Under the pieces are notes generated by a model. It was given only the letters and a program-made list of their open reading frames with translations, ran no database searches and was not told where the DNA came from. From the NCBI RefSeq assembly GCF_041381155.1, contig NC_091143.1, positions 24,703,695 to 24,767,694 on the forward strand: a stretch of 64,000 bases of DNA, in the 5' to 3' direction. Each line of letters opens with the position of its first letter. The first letter of the stretch is position 1. Below are positions 22,921-34,800 of this stretch, piece by piece. The DNA is from Argopecten irradians. Taxonomy: Eukaryota > Mollusca > Bivalvia > Pectinida > Pectinidae. The translations under genes were made by a program, and so were the position numbers.

Positions 22921-25900
22921 TTTTCAAAATACAAGCCCTCATACCAATGTCTGTCAACAGGAGACTTATTTATATTAACGAATATCAAAATACAAGTGTA
23001 CTTATTTTCAATAAATATTTTTAACTTGCATTGTCACCCCTTAAAATATTTGTTCATACCCCATCATAACACTTAGAATCCTTCATATATAATAAAATCA
23101 GTGTCAGTTGGTATAATGAATAACTGTACAGTATTTCAACACCAAAACCTTAATTTTCGACAATGTCGACGCCGACGCCAGGGGTTATTCCTTAAGTATA
23201 GAAATCTAGATTTTGATACTTATTAATGAGGGGTACATTATATGATATAGATAATTCCACTTTGATGTCAATGAGAACAGTAAAATGCATCTATATTAAT
23301 TGCATTATTTTTAGCCCACCAGAGGGTTTGCTATTCAAATCGCATTTCATCCGCCAACACTTCATCAGTCCGTCTGGTAAACAATTCTTATCACATATTT
23401 CTCGGAAAAGTGCACAAACCAGATATCTCAAATTTTACACGTAGGACTCCTCATAATGCCTATTTATTGGGGGACCTATCACGGAAACAAATGTGATCGA
23501 CAGGCAGCCATCCTTGAATATTTACAATATTATTGCAGTGTAGTTCTAGAAGAAATACTTTTTTTTGTGTGTGTGTATCTTCACCTTGGTGCTCGCATGT
23601 ACATGTAGTTATTGCACCCACGTTGCATTTTTGGGACCAATCAAAATTCAAGATGTTCTACGAGCAGCCTTCTTTGATTTTGACAATTGAAGCCGTTATT
23701 CGCTATTCGTCCGAATGTAATGAAGGAATTTTTTAAAAAAACTTTGAAACACCAACATATAGAGAATTCAGAAACGAGGTTCCTCTTAAAATGTACCATA
23801 TTAAAGTAGGAAAATATTGTTCAGTGTGCTAGCTATCATAATGACATCGAAGATAACAATGTGGCAAAATATGTCATTTTAATGGAAATTTTACTGTTTT
23901 GACCAGAAGTTAACTCACTTGATCAATCCCAAAAGTTTTTATGAACATTTAGTTTTTTTCGTTAAAAAATGACAAGTTTGACTACAAAAATAAACAAAGG
24001 GTTGTTCTTCATAAAATAGACATCAACATTAAACACAGCGATACATGTGTGTGTTTTCTATTTTACAGAATGAAATAAAAGTTTTTAATCTTTCGAGATG
24101 AAAATTCAAAGATTTAGCAGTGGCTCTTTTAATGACATACATTATAAATAAATTAATTACAGCTATAACAACATTGCAAAGATAATTTGTGAGAAATTTC
24201 CGACATCGAACACGTTTTGAAAATGGATCCAAACTGGTTAGTCTATCTTGAAATCTTTGTATGAAAAATATATCTTTATTATAATATTGCCATAAGCAAC
24301 AAATATTTGTGATTTCATAATAAAAATCCTAAAAACTAATAGCTCTTATCCGGGTTGAAAGGATACTGATACATTTTAATGACGCATACTCTACAGTTGT
24401 TGTGTAGGAGTGTTGTCGGTGATTATGTAATGAAGATGGCTGGTAATTTACATATCCAAATGTAAAAGTCCTGTACTGGCATTCTTTTGTTCAGCTCATC
24501 ATTGATATAAAAAAAACATTTTTCCAACGTATAAAGTTCATTGATAAAAAGTCCAATAAAATCTTATAAAATTGTGATATAGTGGGGCTGATGTTGTCGA
24601 TGATATACTATTGAGTTGAAGGAGAAGTTGTGTTCACAGTTTCTATTCCGTCATATGTAACATTAAAATCACGAAGTCTGTATGGTCATCTTGTCAATCT
24701 GTTTCCTCTGTTTCTCATAATAACAAATTGTCAACGTCCTGAAATAAAAAAAAAACAATATAAGTTTTGCTGCTATCAATGGAATGAATTTCGAAGTTCA
24801 AAAGTATATTTTAAAGTCAGCAGGTGGCATACATAGTTTGTAATGGTGGATGATCAACAATCAACTTCTGATTAATATTCTATTGAATGGCATGAGCACA
24901 TATACAGAACCGTATTCTTAAGTTGGATATGGCCACAAACGGTAGGAAATTGCTGAAAGTGTTATGGCCACAAACGAAAGGACATTCCTGAAAGCTTTCA
25001 GTAAACCCCGATTTCTTCTTAACTTGGACATGACCATAAAAAAGAAAAAGAGGCCCATTGGGCCTGTATCACTTACCTGTTTCAGACTAAGAAAACAAGC
25101 TACCAACTCGAAGGCTTTAGAATTGAACTTAATCTATTTATTGATACAGATGGATTTTAACGAATTGGCTTTATCTCCCCTATAGGTCCCGCCCTTCTGG
25201 CGCCTAGGGGAACAGTTCCACCGCGTATTCAAAATTGGTTCCACCTCACCCAAGGAAGCTTCAGACCAAATAAGAACTGAATCCCTTCATGCCTACAATA
25301 GTAGAAGGATTTTAAAGAATTTACTATATTTCCCCTATTGGGCTCTGCCCCTCAGGACCCTGGGGGATTTTAAAGAATTTGCTATATTCTCCTCTATTGG
25401 GCCCCGCCCCTCAGGCCCCTTGGGGGGCCAGGGTCACCGTTTATACAAGATAGGTTCCCCTGCAAGCTTCAGGAAGCTTCAGACCAAATTAAAACTAAAT
25501 CCCTTCATTCCTACAGAAGAAGACTACGATGGCCCATATCAGCCGGCATGGCAACTGCTTTACTAGACTGTAGTTGTACACACATTTGTGGTGCTTGTCA
25601 TGGCAACTGCTTTAGTAAAAAGCACTTGCAAACAAGTTTTGTCATTTTATCGTTTGGCAACTGCTTTACTAGAGTAACTGTTTTGTCATCCTTACGCATG
25701 GCCCATATCAGCCGTATTGGCGAGTGCCTGGCTTTCCACACCGATATCAAGCCGAGTTTGACGATGTACAGGTGTGCTGAATAAATGACCTTTCAAACAT
25801 AAACGATATTTTACGACCCCTTTCTTGGTAGAATCATTATTACAGTGACGAAGACTAAGGGCTTACACACTGAAGCGGTCCTTGGCTAATGCTGACGTTG

Positions 25901-27358
25901 TCTACATCAAGACAAAATGTAAGTTGAAAAGATGATATCTGAAATCGATTCGATTGATTTATTTGCCATTAAGGTACATAATTGTTGATTTTTTCTCAAT
26001 GATTTTTTCACAGGCCCACCTTCATATCAATACGTGAAGCAGGACTGGACTCCACATTGCATTGATAGTATTTCCAATACCGGATGACAAAATCGTTTCA
26101 CTCGAAGATTTTCATATGTATATTTAGTTTTTTATGTTCAGTTTTTGCTTATAAATATTTCAATGCAGATAATCATAATCGTGTAATCGTAATCAATTGT
26201 AATTAATAAATTTCCCAAGTAATCGAAAATAATTAGCAATGGAAGGCTACTGTGTAATTGTAATTACATTTCGATTACTTTTCAATTACATTATACCGAT
26301 TATGGAAGTTGAATTTAGCAATCAGTATACTTATTTTAGAAAAAGAAAAGTCCAACTTCTCTGTTCTAGTGCTTACACTTAAAAGATAGATGTAACAGTG
26401 TGTATTGGTCTATAAGTTATCTTTTATATTTAATGTTTTAATGAACTGTAAGTCTCATAGAGATAAATAAACAAAACGAATTGGTATATATATACAGGTA
26501 TTAAGTTTCACCAGTGTACCCATAAGAGCATGTTGTACTGAACAATGGAAACCCTTGTTTTCATAAATGCCAACAGGTATTGACTCAGTTATATTTAGTT
26601 GTTTAAAGGAGTTTGTCCTCTTGTTTTCAATGTACTTGTTGTTTAAGGAAACAATTAGAAGTCAATTAATACTATTTGGTTTACCCTGGTAGCTGTCTTT
26701 TTCACATGTACAGTCAACCGAGATTTATCTATTTAGCTCAGAATCATAATTCACATTGGTTTTAAAAAAAAAATCCTTCAAATTATTCACTTATTTCATT
26801 TCTATTTAACATGCGTTGAAAAATGATCAATTAAAAGAAAAAATATTCTGTTACAAAGTTACCTTATTCTTTCTCACTAGAAACATCAAGAAATATAGTT
26901 CAGTTTTAAAATATTAAATATTTACCTGTTGTGTTATAATGTCATCTGCAGCTCATCAATTAACCTTATACGAGAAATGCACATGGTAATTTCTTAATAT
27001 CTAAGACACACCAATTTCAAAAAATTAATCAACTTGATATATTACTTTGTAACCGAAAGTAATTGAATGGAAATTCAATTACTTTTTGTGAAGTAAAAAG
27101 TTACAAAAATGTTTAAAACGGTGAAGTTTTAGACAAAACTGGAAATACAATGGGGAATATATTGATACCCTGGTTGTAAACAATATATCCTATGGTATTC
27201 CAAAGGATTATGAGCAAAAATCACCATTTGTCACGCGTAAACACATCATATCTAGTTGATTTGGATAATATACTGTCTCTTTTGTTGACTGGTAGTACTT
27301 GTCCATTTTAACCGAAACTTTCAATGTCAGTTACTTAAAGCATTCCGAGTGTACAAAC
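22921..27358. other. Intergenic, repeat-rich region
   Basis: No coding exon identified. About 23,305-23,450 holds a dispersed repeat starting TTAGCCCACCAGAGGG. About 25,045-25,500 holds a repeat starting AGGCCCATTGGGCCTG with three similar blocks around CCCCTATTGGG and CCGCCCCTCAGG. About 25,545-25,690 has three near-direct repeats of GGCAACTGCTTTA. About 26,160-27,110 is AT-rich with many GTAATTACA/ATTCAATTAC motifs on both strands, perhaps one old element. An acceptor-like TTTTTTCACAG at 26,013 precedes a short open frame ending in TGA, which I could not tie to any gene. Confidence 0.45.
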
Positions 27359-30300
27359 ATGGGACTAACAAGATCGCTTGTTCCTTGCTGTTTGTCAAGG
27401 CGGAAAAACGGTAATGCTTAATGCTATTTAAGTAATTTTTAGCAAATCACACAAGAGTTATACTGCACTGCATATTTAAAATTGAATACCGCACATCTTC
27501 TCAACGGAGACAGTCAAGCTATTCAATTAGCTATTAGCAATTATGTATATGTCGTCAGATCATAAATGTTTAATATTTGATAGTGTTATTTAAGATGATA
27601 TCTAGATTGATTAAACTTCAGATGAAGGAGGAGCATCTGGACGTTTTGGAATAATTGAAGCATACCGAAGACAAATAGGTTCTAAAAATACTGTAGTAAC
27701 GACTGTAGTAAAAGGAAAGAAGACAAAGGAAAGGACAGAAGAAAATGCAATGGTAATGAAATTTAATATTTTAATTTAAGTAACATGGCTAAGCGATAAT
27801 TGAAATATGATCAGCTCAATTATTTCAATTTTCACCAGTTCAGATAATGTACGGTTGACTAATGAATTTTGTTTACTTCATAATTTGCTTAAAACGAACT
27901 TCCATGAATCTTCTGTAAATTGTTTTTGATTTCACTATAAATGTATATACTTTATCAAAATATTCATTTGGACAGGTACATGTTGGACATGGTCATTTTA
28001 AATCGGATAGATTTTCCAAAATAAGTGTGAATAATCTATCATGAGAAGGTGGCTTTGTTGTTGTCGGACCATTTGCAACACATGAAAATACGAGTGAGGA
28101 AATAAAGGAAAAGGCGTTCGAAAAGTTTGTTCAGGTCAACAGGTGGTTTCGACAGAAATACAAAGATCCAAAGAAGTTTGTTCTGCTAAATCCAGATGGA
28201 AGTTTAGTCGATAAACTTCCTGATGGTTTTCTTTGGAAGGATACAAAAACTATCTTATCCCCCAAGGTGGTCGATTCGATAGACTCAGGCTCTACATATG
28301 TGAAAAAGGTACGAATTTTGAATCAATAATAAAAAAAACTCATGCGTGGTTAAGGTCTTAATGTTACCAATGGTACCCTTAAGCTCTATGTATATAAGGA
28401 CCGGCTCACTTTCAGTGATTAACGTTTTCATTAATATTACTGCTGACCCGTAACCTCAGATGTGGCAATGGCCAGGAACCTGCGTGTTTTGCTACTATTT
28501 GGTGTTAATATTTTAAAGTAAAATTTAAAAATAATTGTATTTTTTGTATTGTAATGAAACTATAATAGCCGTAATTCAGTGATTAAACTCCACATGGATA
28601 CGCACTTTTTATATTTGTCATCCGTAAGAATCCCATTTTTAATCTATGCTATATATTTCACTAATAAACTGTTCACTTCGTTACAATTTTAGAAATTTCC
28701 AAAAGCGCTGGCACTCTACATATCAATATCCTGAGAGTAGAAATGTAATGACAGCTAGCGTTAGTGTACAGTTAAAACAAACAACATTATCGGTGAAAAA
28801 TGTACCCAGGTCTAAAAATAATTAATGACATCACAATTTTGTACATAATAAGCCATGTCAGTCCTTAATCTTTATTTATGCTGAAAACATGGGAGCAACA
28901 CAGTCTATATTTTGGTAAATTATGAACAGAAAAAGTTTATGCTAAGTTGATTTAAAATTGATGATTTTTTTGAAAGCTTCTCAGTCGTTAAAACAATTTA
29001 AGTAAATGCAAGTATTTCATTCGTTTTAGGGAAACGGATGATGATCTTGTGGACAAGGGAGAAATATCTGGCGACTTTAAGAAGAAATCTGATATTGCAA
29101 AAGACTTGACCGTAATGGCAATTTAAAAAATGTAAGTATTATGTCAGGTTTTTTCATTTTTGCAATGTTTTTCATGGTAAAGTAATTTTGTTTTATCACT
29201 AATTACAACTTCACAGTCTTATTGTGGTACTACGTTACACAATGAATGGAATTGTTAGTGAAATACATGCATTTAAATAAAATGTCTCTTTATTAAGGGA
29301 ACGACGGACTGAGCCAACGGAGATTCTCCGTCAGTTTCGGAAGCTCTTTCTTGTCGGACGGGAAGTCGACATCGTAGCAGAAGATCAAACAATAGATAGA
29401 GATACTTGCTCTATCTTCATCAGTCGAAGGGACGTGTTTGAGGATGCAATAGACGAAATCCGACAAGCAGGTAATTTACGATATCCGCTTGAGGTCTGCT
29501 TTCAGAGTGAGGGAGCTCACGATCTGGGAGGCCCTCGCCGGGAGTTTTTCTCCCTTTTCATGGCCGCAGCTAAAGAAAAGATCTTGGAAGAGGACAGCAG
29601 TGGTGTCAGGCTTGTACGAAATGCAGAATATTTGGCTCGGCACAAATACTTCTACAACGGTATTTTCATAGGTTTGTGTCATTGTTCTCATTCGGAATAA
29701 TCTGGAAAATAAATTAATTTAAGTATTGATTGATTGATTGATTAACTAATTGATAAATTGATTATATTATTGATAGTTGTTTGTCGAAAACCTTATACAT
29801 ATAAGAGTTTAGATTTATCGAAATGCGTATGTGAAAGTGTTTATTAAAGATGCTCCATCGCCGACAGACCATAAATGACATTCATCATTTGAACAATAAT
29901 TGGTGTTTTATAGTGTATATATTTGTCTCATTAACACAAAAAAATAATAAAAAATAATTTATTTTCCTTTGGTATATGCGCAATCAGTACATCATTCCAT
30001 ATAGGATATAGTCCCACGGAATTTTTTCGGGATGCAATTAATTGTTTTTCATATTTTTAACTTGAAGTAAAATTAGAAGCTCAAACTTTTCAACGGTAGT
30101 AATGGTGTAAAGTAAGTAACTTTTGTAACTGAAGAAAAATACTAAATCGTCTGCTCCTGTTTTTGATAGTGAAAAAATACCTTTTGTCAGCGGTGGAGCA
30201 TCTTTAAATATAATGTCTTGTTGGTCTCAGTGCACTTGAAGATGAGCCAATTGCCGATTTTCTAATGACCATTTTAAATGGTCCGAAATCAGAGGAACTG

Positions 30301-30616
30301 GACAAACTGATTAAAGGCTTGAGACGTGTTGGCATAATGGAGGTAACGTTATTCTTGATTTAATTATAATTGCTGAAAAAAATCATTTTATTATAAGCGG
30401 ACATTAAAGCTCAAACCATAATGACTAAATCTTATATTTTCTGTTTTTTCTTCTTCTTTCAGTTGATTGACATGACAACTACAGTAAGGTTTTTGTTCCA
30501 ACCCTCTGCTAAACGACTGTACGTCAATAGAGTTCTCCGGTCCTTTGAAGTTCAATTTTCGCAGGAGGGATCGAATGCAAGTACCCGAGAAGAAAATATC
30601 AGTGGCCTATCCGCAT
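27359..30616 (+). pseudogene. HECT-domain E3 ubiquitin ligase, G2E3-like group, probably decayed
   Basis: Exon-like blocks: 27,359-27,410, 27,622-27,752, 27,976-28,308, 29,030-29,110, 29,298-29,671, 30,231-30,342, 30,463-30,616. The first three join in frame and start MGLTRSLVPCC, a possible N-myristoylation plus palmitoylation start. The block at 29,298 is a HECT N-lobe (DLGGPRREFFSLFMAA, then FYNGIFIG); the last blocks match the end of the N-lobe and start of the C-lobe (FEVQFSQEGSNASTREEN). Signs of decay: an in-frame TGA at 28,042 inside block 3, blocks 4 and 5 that open only out of phase with their neighbours, a phase conflict between 29,671 and 30,231 with the expected intervening N-lobe segment absent, and no C-lobe with the catalytic Cys after 30,616. 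Known of the family: HECT ligases pass ubiquitin through that Cys. Sequencing errors or missed small exons remain possible. Confidence 0.7.
29844..30207. mobile_element. TTAA-flanked MITE, copy 4, in the HECT gene
   Basis: Ends TTAA-AGATGCTCCATCGCCGACA and GTCAGCGGTGGAGCATCT-TTAA. About 364 bp. It sits in the interval where a HECT N-lobe exon is expected but missing, and ends about 23 bp before the next exon's acceptor. Confidence 0.9.
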
Positions 30617-31896
30617 GTAAATAAATGTACTTAGTAGCCGTCTCATGTACCCTAGCCATATTTCTGATTACCATTTTTTTTTATTTTGGGATTATACACC
30701 ATTCGACATGACGCAATATATGTGTATTAAACCTCCAACACTTTGTAGTACCCTTGCCAGTGTTAGTCATTACAAGTGGCCGGATACTTTGGGACCCTAA
30801 GGATCTATTTGAAATACATGTTACTAGTTTAATTAGAAGAATGGTTGGGTTTTGTTTTTTCATTCTTATTAATAACATGATAACTTCGAAATTAACAGCA
30901 TGTTATATGTGTGAATGGTCAATGTATAGTCTGGTCAATCATATTTTAATAATATCTTAATATAATCGTTTGAAAAGAAAATAGAAATTGATTAAAAATT
31001 GATTGAAAATAATGAATAACCATTTGAATCGTATAATAGGGTTTTACCACTTATTATTTAATAGTCGTATTTCTCGTATTATAAATTCATGATTTTTGTA
31101 AGAAATTTTTTCTCTGAATTCCTGTTTAAGGTTCATGTAAAGGCTTTAAACAGTGATATTTTGCAAGCCTAAAACTCATTACTGTGCTGCAATTGAACAG
31201 AACTAATTTCATTAATTGTTGGTATATACCCCGGCTAACTGCCAATCTTACTGTTGATATGTAATTTGTGAAGCTGCTTGTAAAATTCACATATTACATA
31301 TCCACAGTAAGACTGACAGTTAGCCAGGGTGTAAATGTATAATGAGTAACTTGATATACATGTACATGTAGTTTGTTCGAGGGAAACAACTTTCTATCAT
31401 TCACCACAATTTTGATCAAACGATTTACCTGTGACATCATGTTAATATGCGCATGACGTTTACCTCGCAATCCATTTCAAACAGAACCACGCTACAGAAC
31501 TACAACATCAAAAGTTTAGTGTCAGCCGGGTAGTATAAAAGTATTAAAATACATGGTATCGTTCTAAAGTAAAAAATAAATAAATATAACTTGATGCATA
31601 TCTTAGAAGATTTATCAATCTAGTCGAAAGACAATAAAAAGTACTCCCATTCGGCATTAGAAAAAAAATAGAACAAGACTGAAGAATACAAAAATTCAGA
31701 TTTTATGACCATTTATTACGCTAAATGGAACATGAACCTAAATAAAGCTATTATTGTAATGAAATAATCAATAAACGTATTCACATCTTGATATACATAA
31801 CAACAAATTTTGGGTTCATGTCCCTTTGAAAATATAATCTTTTAAATGTGGCTTACATACACACCGTGGTTCTTTATGTGTGCAGTATTCATTTGA
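30617..31896. other. Intergenic region between convergent genes
   Basis: Contains a perfect-looking hairpin (31,230-31,329, separate entry). No HECT C-lobe exon was found here. The rest is AT-rich with no recognised gene. Confidence 0.5.
31230..31329. repeat. Foldback hairpin, arms about 43 bp
   Basis: CCGGCTAACTGCCAATCTTA and onward to TTTGTGAA pairs with TTCACATATT...GACAGTTAGCCAGG across a loop of about 13 bp, with only a few mismatches. Confidence 0.85.
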
Positions 31897-34800
31897 TTAC
31901 AAAGTTCGCCGATGTTTCATTCCTGAGACACCCCGATGATAGCCTGTATCAGGATAATTCGACCAGACGTGGTGGCCTGCTCGGTGAAAAACAAAACAAA
32001 AAATACAAAACGATCGCATGACGATAAAATAGCGTCTCATTAAGCGTTTCGCAATTGTCTTTCACAAAATATTATTATATGCTGCAGGAGAGAATGTGAA
32101 TTTAGTCTTTATGATGAAACTTTATCAGACTTATGATAACATTTTAATAAGTCAATTAGTAAAACTTAAACTGTATAAATTTTAATTCATGACTATACTG
32201 GAATCATAGCCAGAACACCAACGTAACCCAATAATAGTGTAACAAAATTGGGAAAGAAGGATTAATGAATTTATTATTGATACAATAATTTGAAATTGTG
32301 AACATACATAAATCAAGCAATGTGTACAATATCAGCCTTTTATCCATGTATATACATACTGTCTTACTATTTACCAATAGGAAAAACGCCCTCAGTTTGT
32401 CTGTTCATGCTTTTGTTACTTACCTTGATTTGGTCGTATTAACACAAACGCATTTCGACAATGGTTGGGGGATATTTGAGAGTAGATCTCTATAGTGAAT
32501 CTTATTGAAACAATACATAAAGAGAGGTAAACATTTGTGATATGCCATCGACATGATATAACTAGTACTTTTAGTTAATTATGAATATGTTCAATAAAGA
32601 CCAAGTCAGTAATTCAATAAATATTAGAACCCGATAATCAAAACTAATGTGAAAATGTCAGTTTCTAATTTAACACCGCATTTATCGATTTGAAAATGTA
32701 TGGTGTATAGCTATAAACATTTTATTTAATTATTAACGTATTTTCATTACAGTAGATAGTGATAGTAGAGTACATGGTACTAAGGAACAATACATATTTT
32801 ATTATATGTTTACAAAATGTAACAATCAAGAATGAATAAAACAAAAAATTATTATTTTCAATATTATAATCTAATCATTTATTTGTATTTCCTGTTAAAT
32901 GTTAACTATTTTAAGATTAACGCTTACCGTCACGAGTGTAGTTCCAGAACCTGATCACTAAATCACAGGAAGTCGATGCCTGTTGATTTATACTTCCTCC
33001 CCAAGCACTGTCGATCAGGACGAGAAAGTTTTGGTGGAAACTACCCACGGCAGACAGATGAGGATGCCAGAATCTGACGCCATTGGTCGAGTACGAGTAT
33101 ACCACTCCCCCGTAGGAATCATCAGGTTGTGCATTCTGGACCGCGCCTGTTCCTGGGAAGCTAAACCCGGAGTTGCTACCATCGTTGACTTTAACCTTCA
33201 GTAAAATGGAACAACGAGAAAAGTAATGTGATTTTAATTTTTAGTTTTGTACAATTTGTGTTTGAAACTTAAAATTTGATGTAATATTTGAATAATATTT
33301 CTTGGATATATAACATTTCCAAAAGCTTGCGAATGCTATTGTATATAACATTAGCTGGATAGATGGACCTTTAAATTGCTTTCTCACCTTGACATCTATC
33401 ATCCCCGACGATATATCTAAGAAAGGTGTAGATATCTGATGGTCATCGACGCTTAGTCCACTGTTGACAAATGTCGTTGAGTTAAACACCAGACTGCCTT
33501 CAAACGTCTTCCAGACCCTGACCTTGACCCAACCAGATATCCAGGTGTCTGTCAATCCCCAACCATCCCCTGCACTAAAAATCTGGCCTGAAATAGTTAA
33601 TCACATACCCTCAAATAATTTTCCTAAATATTTATTTGTACATTGAAAATGAAGATGCTCTCCTTATAATTGTACAAATCCTATCACTGTATTATATTCC
33701 TGACAATTTATTTTAGAGGGTCAATATCAGCTATCTGTACAAATCAATGACTCATAATATATGCATGGGAGTTATTGCACTAAAAGTTTCAGATTAATAA
33801 TAGACTAATTCAAATATTTAGCATTAAAGTTCTAATATACGTAATTGGCTGCAAAAAGTTAAATTAGGCTAGCTTCGATTCGTTTAATATAAGAAGCCCA
33901 CTCAATTAATTATTTTTTATCAAAAGTTTACGAATCGTAACCGACAATCATGAATTCGACTTAGTCTTAATTCTGCATGATTTACAACAAGATTTTTTTC
34001 TTACTTGTTTTCTTCAAAATTGTTCTCAATCATTAAACATACGTATTTTGGGATTTTAAGTAACTCACATTTTGAAAATCAATTTGCTTTGTATTTTATT
34101 TCACAAAGGATCTGATTAAAATTCCTACACCGCTGATGTAGCAGACGAATTAGTATTTTCTTCAGTTACAAAAGTTACTTACACCATTACCATCATTGGA
34201 ACGTTTGAACTTCATTTATCATTTATGCTCTGTCGGCGGTGGAGCATCTTTACGTGTTTGATTAATACTTTTGTCGTCCTTATCCAAACGGACATTTGTT
34301 ATCAGAAATAATAAGTAACAATATAACAATACCATTAAATAGATGGGGTACCCAGGCTCGGACATGGGTGTCGTTCGATCCGTAAATTAGGCCTCCCCAA
34401 TTTTCATTCTTGTTCTTTGTCCTCCTACATGAAGAGCCTAGCAAGCAAAGGAAAACCATGATTATATACAATAACATATATAATAATGGTTGTGTCTAAA
34501 TTAGTTTTTCATCACATTTAGACAAATATCCTATTATATCAGGTGTCATATTAAAATGAAAAAGACAAATATCCAATCTAAGGCATGAGCAGAGTATATA
34601 TAGTCTCTTAAATTTTTTTTTAAGTTCAGTCTTTGAAAATTATTCTGTATTCACAAACCAAAATTAAATGTCTGTTTCTGAATAAATCGTTGTTAAAATA
34701 AATTGACCACGAATACCGAACTTCTACTTATCTGCTCATTTGAACATTGAATATATTTCTTATACTTGAACCAAAGCAGTTCTTACATAAAGCCGAGCTA

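Noticed and set aside
25548..25784. 78-residue reading frame
   Set aside because: It is built on short direct repeats of GGCAACTGCTTTA in a repeat-rich region; no domain or splice context.
28042..28044. TGA read as selenocysteine in the HECT-type gene
   Set aside because: No known selenoprotein in this family, no SECIS-like element sought or seen, and other decay signs are present.
32983..33204. Plus-strand reading frames over exons A and B (also at 33,464, 50,742, 51,701, 58,536 and 62,475)
   Set aside because: They are shadows of the minus-strand exons, which have proper splice sites and consistent phases.
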